Part shown: positions 11,390 through 22,783 of the stretch, piece by piece | Layout: each line of letters begins with the position of its first letter | Numbering within the stretch: the stretch's first letter is position 1 | Assembly (NCBI RefSeq): GCF_019393635.1 | Contig: NC_057866.1 | Coordinates: forward strand, 5,048,223 to 5,112,222 | Origin: Dromiciops gliroides | Taxonomy: Eukaryota; Chordata; Mammalia; Microbiotheria; Microbiotheriidae | Length of the DNA stretch: 64,000 bases | Direction of reading: 5' to 3' | Program-made: the position numbers and the translations under genes | Notes under the pieces: generated by a model | The model's database searches: none | Told to the model about the DNA's origin: nothing | The model's input: only the letters and a program-made list of their open reading frames with translations

Positions 11390-11990
11390 AGACACTGAGC
11401 TAAGTGCAAAGGAGCCAAGAAAGGCAAAAGCTCCAAAGGCACTTGTCCTCTAGGACCTCACACTCTACTAGAGGGTCCAACATGTTCATAACTAGGCACG
11501 GACACAATCCATAAAGAGCTGAGGGAAGGTCATCTCCAAGGGGTGGGGGGGGGAGCTAGCAGTGTGGGGGAGGGGAGGGGGCTTTAGGAAACTCTTCCTG
11601 CAGAAACCCATGTTTGAGCTGAGTCTTAAAGGCAGGCGGGATGCCCGGAGATTAAGAGGAGGCGGCAGAGCCTTCCAGGGGCTGTTCTCTCCAGGACAAA
11701 AGACATGCCATAAGGGTAGAATAAGCAAGATTTTGGCAACAGATTTAATAGGTGAGGTGATAATGCTGAGCCTCGGTGACACAAGGATGACCCTTGACAA
11801 CAAGAGGAAAGATGGGAGGATTTGGGGGAAAGAGGATGAGCACTGTTTTGGACACGTGGAGTTTGAAATGCCTATATAGAGGACATCTGATTCTAGATGC
11901 CCAAAAGACAAATGATGATTCAAGATGGTGGTCAGGAGATACATTAGAGCTGGACAAAAAGATCTGAGAATCTGCCTCCTAGAGATGATA
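11390..11990 (-). mobile_element. Probable L2-related relic
   Basis: Forward text includes AGCACTGTTTTGGACACGTG and GAGTTTGAAATGCC, paralleling CAGTTTTGGACACGTTGAG in the L2 relic at 45.56 kb, and AGTCTTAAAGGCAGGCGGG, which recurs in other window relics. Reverse orientation inferred by comparison. Confidence 0.45.
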
Positions 11991-12075
11991 AGCAAGCCCA
12001 TGTGAGTATTTTATTATTTTTAGTTACATGTAGAGATAGTTTTCAACATTTGTTTGTATAAGATTTCTACTTCCA

Positions 12076-13223
12076 CTATGCCCAAAGGACTATAAAGCTG
12101 TGCATGCCCTTTGACCCAGCAATACCACTATTGGGTCTTTTTCCCAAAGAGATCACGGAAAGGGGAAAGGACCCACATGTACAAAAACATTTATAGCTGC
12201 TCTTTTTGTGGTGGCAAAGAATTGGAAATTGAGGGGATGCCCATCCATTGGGGAATGGCTGAACAAGTTGTGGTATATGGAAGTAATGGACTACTGTGCT
12301 ATAAGAAATGATGAGCAGGCAGATTTCAGAGAAACCTTACATGAACTGATGCTGAGTGAGATGAGCAGAACCAGGAGAACATTGCACACAGTATCAACAA
12401 CATTGTGGGTTGATCAACTGTGATAGACTTGACTCTTCTCAGCAGTACAATGGTCCAAGATAGTTCCAAAGGACTCATGATGGAAAATGCTCTCCAAATC
12501 CAGAAAAAAAAGAACTGTGGAATCTAGATGCAGATTGAACCATACTATTTCTACTTTTTTGTTTTTCTTTTTTGAGGCTTTTCGCTTCTCTCTGATTCTT
12601 CTCTCACAGCATGACTAATGCAGAAATAGGTTTAATGTGATTGTACATATATAACCTATATCACATTGCTTGCTGTCTTGAAATTTGAAACTAGAATTTT
12701 TTTTACCATATAAATATTTTATTTTATTATTTTCCAGTTACATTTAGAGATAGTTTTCAACATTTGTTTTTATAAGATTTCTAGTTTCAATTTTTTCTCC
12801 CTTCCTCCCCTCCCTCCCCCTTCCCCAAGACAGCAAGCAATCTGATATAGGTTATATATGAACAATCACATTAAATGTATTTCTGCATTAGTCATGTTAT
12901 AAGAGAATCAGAGCAAAAAGAAAAAACCTCAAAAAAGAAAAACAACAACAAAAACAATAGAAATAGTATGGTTCGATACGTATCCAAATTCAACAGTTCT
13001 TTCTTTTTTTTCTGGATTTGGAGAGCATTTTCCATCATGAGTCCTTTGGAACTATCTTGGACCATTGTATTTCTGAGAAGAATCAAGTCTATCACAGTTG
13101 ATCAACACATAATGTTGTTGATACTGCGTACAATGTGAAACTAGAATTTTTATAAAAACAAATGTTGAAAACTATCTCTACATGTAACTAGAAAATAATA
13201 AAATACTTTTATGATAAAAAATT
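12076..13223 (+). mobile_element. Forward L1 3' end inserted in the older L1
   Basis: 12076-12701 carries the ORF2 C-terminus ([20 protein letters not shown], then RNDEQADFRET) and 3' UTR; 13152-13223 carries the tail. The target duplication is ATTTCTACTTCCA (12063-12075) / ATTTCTAGCTCCA (13224-13236). The C-terminal peptide order (KNW..., CPS...EW..K.W, NDE) parallels the human L1 ORF2 end. Confidence 0.8.
12702..13135 (-). mobile_element. Reverse L1 3' end inserted in the forward L1
   Basis: Flanked by a perfect 16-bp duplication TGAAACTAGAATTTTT at 12686-12701 and 13136-13151. Contains the reverse 3' tail, UTR and a short piece of upstream sequence, 5'-truncated at 13135. Confidence 0.88.
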
Positions 13224-13414
13224 ATTTCTAGCTCCAAATTTTTCTCCCTCCCTCCCCAAGACAGAAAGTAATCTGATACAGGCTATATATGTACAATCAC
13301 ATTAAACATATTTCTGCATCAGTCATGTTGTGAAAGAAGAATCAGAATGATGAAAGAGGCAAAAAGGGGTTAACAGATAAACTGAAGCTTGAGTCCTTAT
13401 TATAGTACATAAAA

Positions 13415-13544
13415 TGGGGGGCAGCTAGGTGGCACAGTGGATAGAGTACCAGCCCTGGATTCAGTAGGACCTGAGTTCAAATCTGGCCTCAGACACTTAC
13501 TAGCTGTGTGACCCTGGGCAAGTCACTTAACCCCAATTACCTCA
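13415..13544 (+). mobile_element. WSINE1-like SINE inside the LTR
   Basis: GGGGGCAGCTAGGTGGCACAG head to CCCCAATTACCTCAG. The duplication ATAGTACATAAAA (13402-13414 and 13841-13853) encloses both the SINE and the following microsatellite, so the microsatellite grew from the SINE tail. Confidence 0.93.
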
Positions 13545-13840
<296 letters not shown>

Positions 13841-14916
13841 ATAGTACATAAAAGGGTTAACAGAGAAACTAAGGTTTGTGTTCTTACAGTAACCAAGAGC
13901 GTTCATCACTATCAACCCTCACCATCAACAGAGACAGTAACCAGGGAGCATTAATAGCCATTAATATTCCTAGATGACAGGACACCAAGAAACCAGATCT
14001 TAAGTAAAGAGATACCATAAACACAGAGACCCCCTGGGTCTGACATGTTTAAGCATGTCTTTATGAACATGCACAGAGAAGGTCAAATGTGTCCTTAGGT
14101 TCACCTTATGATATGTAAATCCCAAAAACACACCTCCAAGGAAAAAGGTACCTGCCTCAGAGGTTGTCTTAGGACCCCAGGAAGTCCAAACTAGGATAAG
14201 ATCTCCCATGAACCTCCCACAAGGAGGAGATTAAAATAATGAGGAGATAACCTACTTTTTCTCACTACAAATATAACTATTCTCCTTGCACTTGTTTGAG
14301 ACACCTTTCTGGTGCTCTCCCTGTGGTCACTCACAGTATTTCAATAAAACTTAGGAAACCGAGTCACTAAGTCTTGTAATTCTTTGGGATGACTCACAAT
14401 CCATTTGATCAATTAAATCCATCTGCCCACATCAAGAACAAAAGGGAAAAACCTCAAAAAAGAAAAGAGAACCAACAAAAAGTAGAAACAGCATGGTTCA
14501 ATCTGTATCTAGATTCCACAGTTCTTTTTTCTTGATGTGGATAGCATTTTCCATCATGAGTACTTTGGAATTATCTGGGACCATTATATTGCTGAAAAAA
14601 GTTGTCTATCACTGTTGATCATGACACAATGTTGTTGATACTGTGTACAATGTTCTCCTGGTTCTGCTCCTCTCACTCAGCATCAGTTAGTGTAAGTCCT
14701 TCCAGGTTTCTCTGAAATCTGCCTGCTCTTTGTTTCTTACAGCACAATACAGTAGTATTCCATTACATTCATTTACCACAACTTGTTTAGCCATTCTCCA
14801 TTTGATGGGCATCCCCTCAATTTCTGATTCTTTGCCACCACAAAAAGAGCAGTTATAAATATTTTTGTACACGTGGGTCCTTTTCCCTTTTTTATGATCT
14901 TTAAAAAGTGGTATTG

Positions 14917-15064
14917 GGGCAGCTAGATGGTGCAGTGGATAGAGCACTGGCCCTGGAATCAGGAGTACCTGAGTTCAAATCCGGCCTCAGACACTTAACA
15001 CTTACTAGCTGTGTGACCCTGGGCAAGTCACTTAACCCCAATTGCCTCACTAAAAAAAAAAAAA
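14917..15064 (+). mobile_element. WSINE1-like SINE inside the old L1
   Basis: Head GGGCAGCTAGATGGTGCAG, poly-A tail; duplication AAAAAGTGGTATTG at 14903-14916 and 15065-15078. Confidence 0.94.
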
Positions 15065-15335
15065 AAAAAGTGGTATTGCTGAGTCAAAGGGTATGTACAG
15101 CTTTATAGCCCTTTGGGCATAGCTCCAAATCACCCCCCAGAATAGTTGGATCAGTTCACAATTTCACCAACAATGCATTAGTGTTCCATTTTTTCCACAG
15201 CTTCTCCAACATTTATTATTTTCCTTTTTCGTCATATTAGCCAATGTGATAGGTGTGAGGTGGTACGTCAGAGTTGTTTTAATTTGCATTTCTCTAATCA
15301 ATAGTGATTTGGAGCATTTTTAAGGAAACCAGTTG

Positions 15336-17132
15336 TAGATGTCTGTCTCAAAGAGTTTGGCAAAGAAAGGAAGGAGAGATAGAGGGTGATAGCTTGTGAG
15401 GACAGTTGGATCACATTGGAGTGACAGCTATGTTTGAAGTCAGTAGTGGTGTAGGTGGAAGATAGGGAGAGACTGAAAATGAGTGAGAGCATGTGATAGA
15501 GGGTGGGATGAGGGAAGGGGGCCTGTGCTGGGGAAGAGTGAACAATATGACAAGGCAGGTGAAATGAGAAGCTGGAGGGGTCGGGTCCATGCAGTCTACT
15601 TCAGGAGAAAGTGCCCAAGCACTACTGGAAGGAAGAGCACCAACCTCTCAAAATATGGATTTGAACCCATTTCTACCATTGAGAGCAGATGGTCCTGCCC
15701 TGAGAAAGAGCTGGTGAGGTGGAGACAGTGCACGCCCCCTGGCGGTGGAGGTGGAAAAGCTGGCTCTAAATCTACCTCGGGTACTTTATGAGCTGTGTTA
15801 CCTCGGGCCAGTCACTTTTCCTCTCTGGCCCTCCACGTTCTCATCCGGAAAATGAGGAGCTGGGATCTTATGGCCTCAGAGATCCCTTTTGGCTCCAGAT
15901 CGATGAACTTGGGAGTACGACCGTCGTGATGGATGGAGCTTTTGTTATCTGTGAGCCAGCCTAGCCGAGTCAGGAGGGGCTGACCAGGGAGCTGGGGCTG
16001 GGGCTGGGGGGAGGGGCGTGCCTCGGGTGGGGGGGGCGTGGCTCATGCCGGATTGGGGATTGGGGAGGAGGGGAAGACTCGAGACCGTACCTCCCAGGGT
16101 TGTTGTGAGAGATGCGCTCTGCAGACTACAGAAACGTGCATTGCTATTTCTATTATCATCTACCCAGCCGCTGAAAGGTTGCGATCTGCATTGGTGGGCG
16201 GACACCCACACGGGTGAAATCACAGCTCTTTGACATTTTGAGGTATTCATTCAACAAACACTGTGTGTGTTCCCAGCACCAAGAAGTCATAGAAGTCTTG
16301 TGCCTGAAAGCTGAAGATTAAGTCACATGCTTCAGGTCTGCTCAGGTGCTGGGCAAAGAAGGGCGGGTGGGAGGAAAAAGGTGAGAGGTGGGGCCCAGGA
16401 CCATCCACTCCCTCCCTCCAGCAGGGGAAGCACTTCACTGTGGCTTCCAGGCCCCTTCCCCAAATGATGAAAAAGCATTTTTTTGTGTCCCTAACCCTTA
16501 GCCTGGCGCTGTGAATGTTTTAAAAATGGGTTTTCGCTCACCCACTCACTCACTCACTCACTTACTCACTCCTCACTCACTCGCTGAGATGGGAGGAAAG
16601 AGGCTTCTGTCTTTCTGCTCCGCTTGTACCTTCGTGTGAACCTGTTATCTCCACCATCAGAGTTGGAAGCTCCCTGAAGGCAGGACCCGTTTCGGGTCTC
16701 CATATCTCAGGCGCTGCGCAAGGCACTCTAGAGATGTGTGCTGGGTGCCTAGCGGCTGTCCACACCGGGCCAGCCTGCTCCCCGTGGCCTCCGGCTCGAG
16801 CTGTGTCAGCCTGTGAACTATGTCAACACATACAGGTTTCCTAGGCATGACCCTTTAAGCCCATACGGGCCTGACACAGGGAAGGTCTGAGAGTCTCCCA
16901 GACAGAAAAGACTGTGTCCCTGGAGAATGAGAGGACGATTGGGGGGGGGGGGGGGAGGAGGCAAGAGTCGCTCCAGCCATTGGCATCCATTCTCCAGTCC
17001 AGGGCTTCCTAGTCTATGGGGTCATGGACTTCTCTGGCAGGCTGGTGAAGTCTGGGGACCCCTTCCCAGAATGCGGTCTTTAAATGCACAGAATGATGAT
17101 CATTGAAAGCCAGTTCTCCAAACATTCTTTTA
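15336..17132. other. Intergenic; MIR at 15740-15915, CACT repeat at 16539-16586
   Basis: 15336-15560 resembles other window relics (AGATAGGGAGAGACTGAAAATGAGTG) but is unassigned. 15740-15915 is a forward MIR. 15960-16110 is locally G-rich with several CpGs. 16539-16586 is a (CACT)n microsatellite. 16939-16954 is a G run. No gene supported. Confidence 0.45.
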
Positions 17133-17291
17133 CTCTTTTCTTTTCTTTTTTTTCTTTTTTTACGAGACAATGAGGGTTAAGTGACTTGCTCAGGGTCACA
17201 CAGCTAGTGGCAAGTGTCTGAGGCTGGATTTGAACTCAGGAACTTCTGAATCCAGGACTGATGCTTTATCCACTGTGCCACCCAGCTGCCC
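17133..17291 (-). mobile_element. WSINE1-like SINE
   Basis: Reverse copy with a 15-bp duplication CCAAACATTCTTTTA at 17118-17132 and 17292-17306. Confidence 0.93.
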
Positions 17292-17360
17292 CCAAACATT
17301 CTTTTAAACTGTAAATTCACCAGCTCCTGCATGTCTAGTCTGTGGGTGAGCCAGTTCTTT

Positions 17361-18130
17361 CTTTTTTTTATCATAAAAGTATTTTATTATTTTCTAGTTA
17401 CATGTAAAGATAGTTTTCAACGTTTGTTTTCATAAGATTTTTAGTTCCAAATTTTTCTCTCTCCCTCCCTTCCCTACTCTCTCCCCAAGACAGAAAGCAA
17501 TCTGATATGGGCTATATATGTACAATCACACTAAACACATTTCTGCATTGGTCATGTTGTGAAAGAAGAATCAGAACAAAAGGGAAAAACCTCAAAAAAG
17601 AGGGGAAAAACAAGAAAAAAGTCGAAACAGTATGGTTCAATCTTCATTCAGAGTCCACGGTTCTTTTTTCTGGATGTGGAGAACATTTTCTATCATAAGT
17701 TCTTTGGAATTGTCTTGGATCCTTGCACTTCTGAGAAGAGCCAAGTCTATCCCAGTTGATCATCATACAATGTTGCTGTTACTGTGTAGTGTTCTCCTGG
17801 TTCTGCTCATCTCACTCAGCATCAGTTTGTGTAAGTCCTTCCAGGCTTTTCTGAAATCTGCCTGCTCATCGTTCCTTACAGCACAATAAAATTCCATTAC
17901 ATTCATATACCACAACTTGTTCAGCCATTCCCCAATTGATGGGCATCCCCTCAATTTCCAATTCTTTGCCACCACAAAAAGATCTGCTATATTTTTGTAC
18001 ATGTGGGTCCTTTTCCCTTTTCTATGATCTCTTTGGTAATGGTATTACTGGGTCAAAGGGTATGCACAGCCCCCTAGCCCTTTGGGCATAATTCCAAATT
18101 GCTCTCCAGAACGGTTGGATCAGTTCACAA
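17361..18130 (-). mobile_element. 5'-truncated L1 3' end
   Basis: Reverse tail (ATCATAAAAGTATTTTATT), UTR, and the reverse of the ORF2 C-terminus with [20 protein letters not shown] and NDEQADF. Flanked by GAGCCAGTTCTTT / GAGCCAGTTATTT at 17348-17360 and 18131-18143. Confidence 0.88.
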
Positions 18131-18589
18131 GAGCCAGTTATTTCAAACTCACAGAGTCAGCAGTGACAGAGCAGCCCTGGGGACCAGCCAGCCAATGTCA
18201 CCAAAAAATGGCCTGTCTATCCCACTTGGTCACTCATGCTGCCTCCTGGTGCTGCCCCCCTCCTTCCCCCAGCGTCCTGAATCCTCAGCTTTCCCAGCAA
18301 GGATCAGATGAAAACCTGGTAGAAGAGGAGCCATACCACTCCCTCTAGGGGAAGCTCTCAAAGAGAGACTGCCCTACAGGCGATATCATCCAAGTGCTAA
18401 AGGAGCCCCTCTCACCATCGAGGTCAGACTCCAATAGAAGCAGCTACCAAACCATGCCTAAGGAGCCAATGTGCAGGTAGCAGATTGGCTTAGCAGCACC
18501 TGTGTCCTGCTGCATCTTCATGTTGCTAAATGGATGACATTACCCTTTAACTTATGTTACCTTTCCTGGGAAACATCTGTGGCATAGGA

Positions 18590-18930
18590 TAGTGGAATGT
18601 AATGGAGCAGATGCCAGATTTGGGTTCAAATTCTGACCTGAACACTGACTAAATGACCCTAAACAAGTCACCTCAGGTAACATTTCTGAGCCTCCTTCCT
18701 CATCTATAATATGGGAATAACACTCACATGAGCTGCCTCCCAGGACTGTGTGTAACCCTAAAAGGAGGGTGTGGCCCAGTGGAAAGTGGGCTTCGGGTGA
18801 GTCACAGAACCTGGGTTCCAATCCTGGCTCTCTTCTATGGAAGCTTGGGCAAAGCACTTTCTCTCTGGGCCAGTTCCTGACCTGTGAAATGAAGTTGGAC
18901 TGGATTGCCTGAGGTCCCCTCCAGTTGGAC
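18590..18930 (+). mobile_element. Two tandem MIR-type SINEs
   Basis: 18590-18770 (TTCAAATTCTGACCTGAACAC...CATCTATAATATGGG) and 18775-18930 (GGTTCCAATCCTGGCTC...GACCTGTGAAATG). Both forward, both old. Confidence 0.6.
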
Positions 18931-19279
18931 TCCAGAATCCCAGGAAAAAGACACAATCATTTTCATTTCAATAAGAGATGGATGGGACTGGGATCTCTGG
19001 TGCCCTCCTTGGCAGCCTCCAGTTAATCAGCTGGCATCAGGTGCAAAGCTCCCCTGGGTCAGGGTCAGGCCCTGTGATGCCATGAGCAGGAGCAGCCTAG
19101 GGTTCAGTCCAGATTCTCCCAGCCCTTGGTCCCTAAAGAGGAGGCTGGGGTCTGGGCCCGTCTTTTAGGCAGAGTAGGAAGTTACCTGCCTATGTGGTTT
19201 TTATCTAAATATGGAGACAAGCTTTAATGGCTTACAACTGAACCAAGCCTTTTGGAGCCCCCTCTGTAGATGCTGCCTA

Positions 19280-19493
19280 GTCATTCAGGCATGTCAGACT
19301 CTGTGACATGGCAAAGATCCTGGCGTGGTTGGCCATTCCCTTCACCAGCTCATTTTACAGATGAGGAAACTGAGGCAAACAGGGTTCAGTGACTTGCCCA
19401 GGGTCACAGTTAAATTTATGAGGTCAGATTTTAACTCAGATCTTCCTGACTTTAGGCCCAGTGCTCTATCCACTGCACCACACAGCTGCCCAG
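19280..19493 (-). mobile_element. SINE with RTE/Bov-B-like tail
   Basis: Reverse copy: CAGGCATGTCAGACTCTGTGAC tail block, CATTTTACAGATGAGGAAAC core, ending TATCCACTGCACCACACAGC. Confidence 0.75.
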
Positions 19494-21071
19494 AAAGAGA
19501 CAGCCTACAGCATCTGTATGTGGACAATCTAAGAGGCATTGGCATTTTTCAGGACTCTTAGAATATGGTGAAGGGGTCCCTGCATTTGCTGAGGCCTCAC
19601 TGGGGTTTCCAGGGAAAGGGCCCCTTACCTCGGCCCAGGGGAAGCTCATAGCTCGAGGAACCTCTGCCCCCACCCAAAGGAGCAGTCCACCCTCAACCAG
19701 AAACATCTTCAGGCCTGAGTCCAGCTTGAGGCAGCCCGAGCAAGCCTTACCATTCAAGGCTCAGGTCCAACATGGAAGAGGAGACAAGTGGATGCCTGGC
19801 ACACAGTAGGCACTTAATAAATGATTAGTGATGGATTGGGTGTACACTTGCAGACTGTGCACACAGTTCTAGAGGGTCTCTGGGTACCCATGGGTGCCTG
19901 AGGAAAGCACCACAGTCACTGGGCACCCTCACCCAGGATCGCTACTTTACAGGGTGGCTTTTTATTTTTTTAAGCCCTAATCCAGCCCCCTAAACACATT
20001 TCCAATTTATAGTGAAATGAACAGGAAAGATGTCTCTGACCAATACATACCAATCATTATTAAAGGCAACAAGCAGGTTCCCTCACCTACAGAAGGAATG
20101 CCTTTACTCTGAAAGTAGAACAGACTTTTCACCCAATGAGAATAGCTCGCAGTTACTGAGCCCTTATGTTCTGCAAAGCACTTTAGGGTCAGTCAACAAG
20201 CATTCATGCGGGCAGCTAGGTGGTATAGGGTTTAACACCCGCCCTGGATTCGGAAAGACCTGAGTTCAAATCTGACTTCAGATACTTGACACTAGCTTTG
20301 TGACCCTGGGCAAGTCACTTAACCCTTATTGCCCCACCCAAAAAAAAAAAAGAATGTAAGCTCTCTAAAAGGGCTCTCTTGCTTTCTAGTATGTTTATCC
20401 TTAGCACTTCAAACAGCCCCTCTCCCCAGGAACTCCCAGGCTAAGGAAGGAGACACCTATGTCCAGATAAGCCCCAGACGGGGGATAAATGGGGGCAATC
20501 TCAGAGGGAAGGCATTAAGAGGGAGCAGGAAAGGCTTCTCGAAGGGGGTGGGAACTTAGCTGCGACCTCTGCCAGGAGGCAAAGGAACAGCAGGGAGGCC
20601 CTGTCATAGAACTACAGGGGTCAAAGTCTAAGGAAGACCGGAAAGGTCCAAAGGGGCCATGTCAGGAAGGACTTTCCAAGCCACTTATTTAACCCGTTGG
20701 CCTCAGTTTCCTCACTTATACATCAGATTAGCCTAAACGATCTCCGGGGTCTTTTCCAACTCTAAACCTACGATCCTTCAATCCTCAGTGAAGTGACTTG
20801 CCCAGGGTCACATAGCTAGTAAGTGTCTGAGGCAGGATCTGAACCCAGGTCCTTCCTACTCCATGTTCAGGGCTCCGAGAGTCACTGCTCTGTGCCACCC
20901 CACCCTCCAGAATCTTGGCGCACGAGGAATGTAGGACGGGCCCCTAGAATTCCCTGGTACATTTTGTGCGCTTCTACCAACATAGCACACCACCCAGTCT
21001 GTCTGGACCACTGCATCAGAAAGTGCAGTCATATATGTCCCTGTATGGGTCACGTCACTCAAGGAACCAAA
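19494..21071. other. Downstream flank of CTTN; one SINE and one MIR
   Basis: 20209-20352 is a forward WSINE1-like SINE (GGGCAGCTAGGTGGTATAGG, poly-A). 20680-20905 is a reverse MIR (CCTCAGTTTCCTCACTTATACATC, GGTCACATAGCTAG). 20440-20640 resembles the relic at 11.6 kb. No gene supported. Confidence 0.55.
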
Positions 21072-21109
21072 TGCAAAACATACACTGCCAAGGGGTTCCA
21101 AAAGTTTAT
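21072..21109 (-). terminator. CTTN: CTTN poly(A) signal and downstream GU-rich element
   Basis: On the minus strand AATAAA occupies 21109-21104, followed by CTTTTGG, with a GU-rich stretch (GTGTATGTTTTGC) at about 21084-21072. This is the classic arrangement of hexamer, cleavage site about 15-20 nt on, and downstream element. Cleavage is predicted near 21090. I saw no other AATAAA between the stop codon and this site. Confidence 0.75.
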
Positions 21110-21687
21110 TTTGAATATTTAACAGCAACAACAACCACAAAAAAAATCCTACCTAAGAAGTGTCCTAGACAATGGGAGATAAAATAAAGAGTATAAAACC
21201 CAGCCCAATCCTAGGGAAGCTTGAACAATACAGAAAAAAAAAAGTGGGGGGAGGGGAGCAGAGGGGGAAACTGGACACGCACGCTCCTAATGGAAGGATT
21301 GTCCCAAAGAACCAAGGCGTTTCTCCAAGGACTTCATGGTACACCTTGCTGCTCACACCCAATTTCATTGGTCCACAGTGCTGAGATTCCAAAGTGGGTT
21401 GACTTCTTCAGCCACACTGGGCTGGCATAGCTGACCATGAGACTGGATCCACGAGTACATTGGCAACCACTGCTATCTTTGGTGGGGACACAGACTCCTC
21501 TTTGTGGTAAAGTATTCATCGAGCCAGCCTATGGCATGATGTGTTGGCAAAGGGAGTGCCCCTCCCTGAATGGTAAAAATGTGATGGGCAGTTTTTGCTG
21601 AACGTAGGAGGGAGGTGACTGCCTCTCTGGGGCTGGAGTGAGGTGATTAAGCCTTGAATGCACACATGCAGACATAAATGTACTTGT

Positions 21688-21720
<33 letters not shown>

Positions 21721-22646
21721 CGCACGCACCCACGCACCCATGCACGCGCCCTCAAAACACTGCAGGGGTTACTGCCCAGCAGCCTTGTCCAAAAGCTGCT
21801 GGTCCATGGAGGTTTTCATATTAGGAGAGATATCAGCCCTGTGGGGCCTGTCATTCTCATCATCATTCATTCAGTGATATCTCAACAGCCATGAAGAAGA
21901 GGACTCAGCAAGCTCTGGAGGCAGATGAGCAGCTGCAGGGTGAGGAGAGGGTCACCTAGAGGAACCACCTGATGCTAAAGGAACCAAGAAGAGCTTGTCA
22001 GGTTCCTGGATCTGGGATTTCTGGGAAGAGGGTGAGAATGAAAAGCCGAAATGAACCCCAACCCCAACTGCAGTCTCTGTACTTGGATGCCTGCAGGCTT
22101 CCTCCGCAGGGAGGAGGAGACACTCTGAAAAGAAGTCCCTAGAAGTAGGTAAGGAATCTCACTGGTGACAAGGAGCTTGAAGAACTGTTCCACAAATCCC
22201 TCTTCTTTCCTCTTCCCCCTCCCCCCAGAGGCCTGTAGAGTCATCCCGGGCACCACCAACATGCAGATAAAGGATTCCCTCAGCACCTCTGGCACGCCCA
22301 GGGTAGGGCATCCTGCCTGCTCCCAGATACAAAGGCCTCATGCCCAGTCGGCTGCATGAGGACAAAAGATCCTTGGCATGGCTTCTTGTAACAACCATTT
22401 GATTTGGCAAAAAAAAGAAAAGGCCTTAAATGCTTCAACACCATGACCCAAGTCCTCCAAGGAAACATGATTACAATATATTAGCAGATTCTGAGGATTA
22501 AACATTCTTAAGAGCATCAGCGAAAGTGTTAAATAGAAAAGCAATATGTGTCTTCCCCTTTCCGTCCTCCCCGAAGCATGACTCTGTAGTGTAGAAATCA
22601 GGTTTGCAGACTACGGCATTAAGGCATCAATGAGAAACCATCTTCG
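21090..22646 (-). other. CTTN: CTTN 3' UTR
   Basis: Continuous with the terminal exon after TAG and free of any SINE or LINE insertion, unlike all surrounding non-coding DNA, which suggests selection. It contains a (CA)n run at 21689-21725 and AT-rich patches near 22420-22550. Its length of about 1.55 kb is similar to the human 3' UTR as I remember it. The distal end is set by the poly(A) signal at 21109-21104. Confidence 0.8.
21689..21725 (+). repeat. (CA)n microsatellite in the CTTN 3' UTR
   Basis: About 18 CA units with CACG interruptions on the right; transcribed as (UG)n in the cortactin mRNA. Confidence 0.95.
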
Positions 22647-22783
22647 CTACTGTCTCAGCTCCACATAGTTGGCGGGGAAGAGCCCGTATCGGCCTTTACA
22701 CACGCCTCTCCACCAGCCATCATCAATCATTTCAATGTTGGTGATGATGTCATCCGGGTCAAAGGAAATTTCATCATCACCAG
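22647..22783 (-). CDS. CTTN: CTTN coding exon 16 (SH3 end and stop; residues 504-548)
   Basis: Encodes [44 protein letters not shown] and TAG. The acidic RT loop, the WW pair and the ANYV motif are all intact, so the ligand groove should be functional. The stop is 22649-22647. Acceptor TTTTTAG; the exon continues into the 3' UTR. Confidence 0.98.

Noticed and set aside
13415..13500. tRNA gene calls on SINE heads
   Set aside because: The heads are diverged tRNA-derived SINE promoters followed by SINE bodies and A tails, not functional tRNA genes. The same applies to all copies.
16539..16586. Possible CRISPR-like or iteron array
   Set aside because: It is a simple (CACT)n microsatellite in a vertebrate genome.
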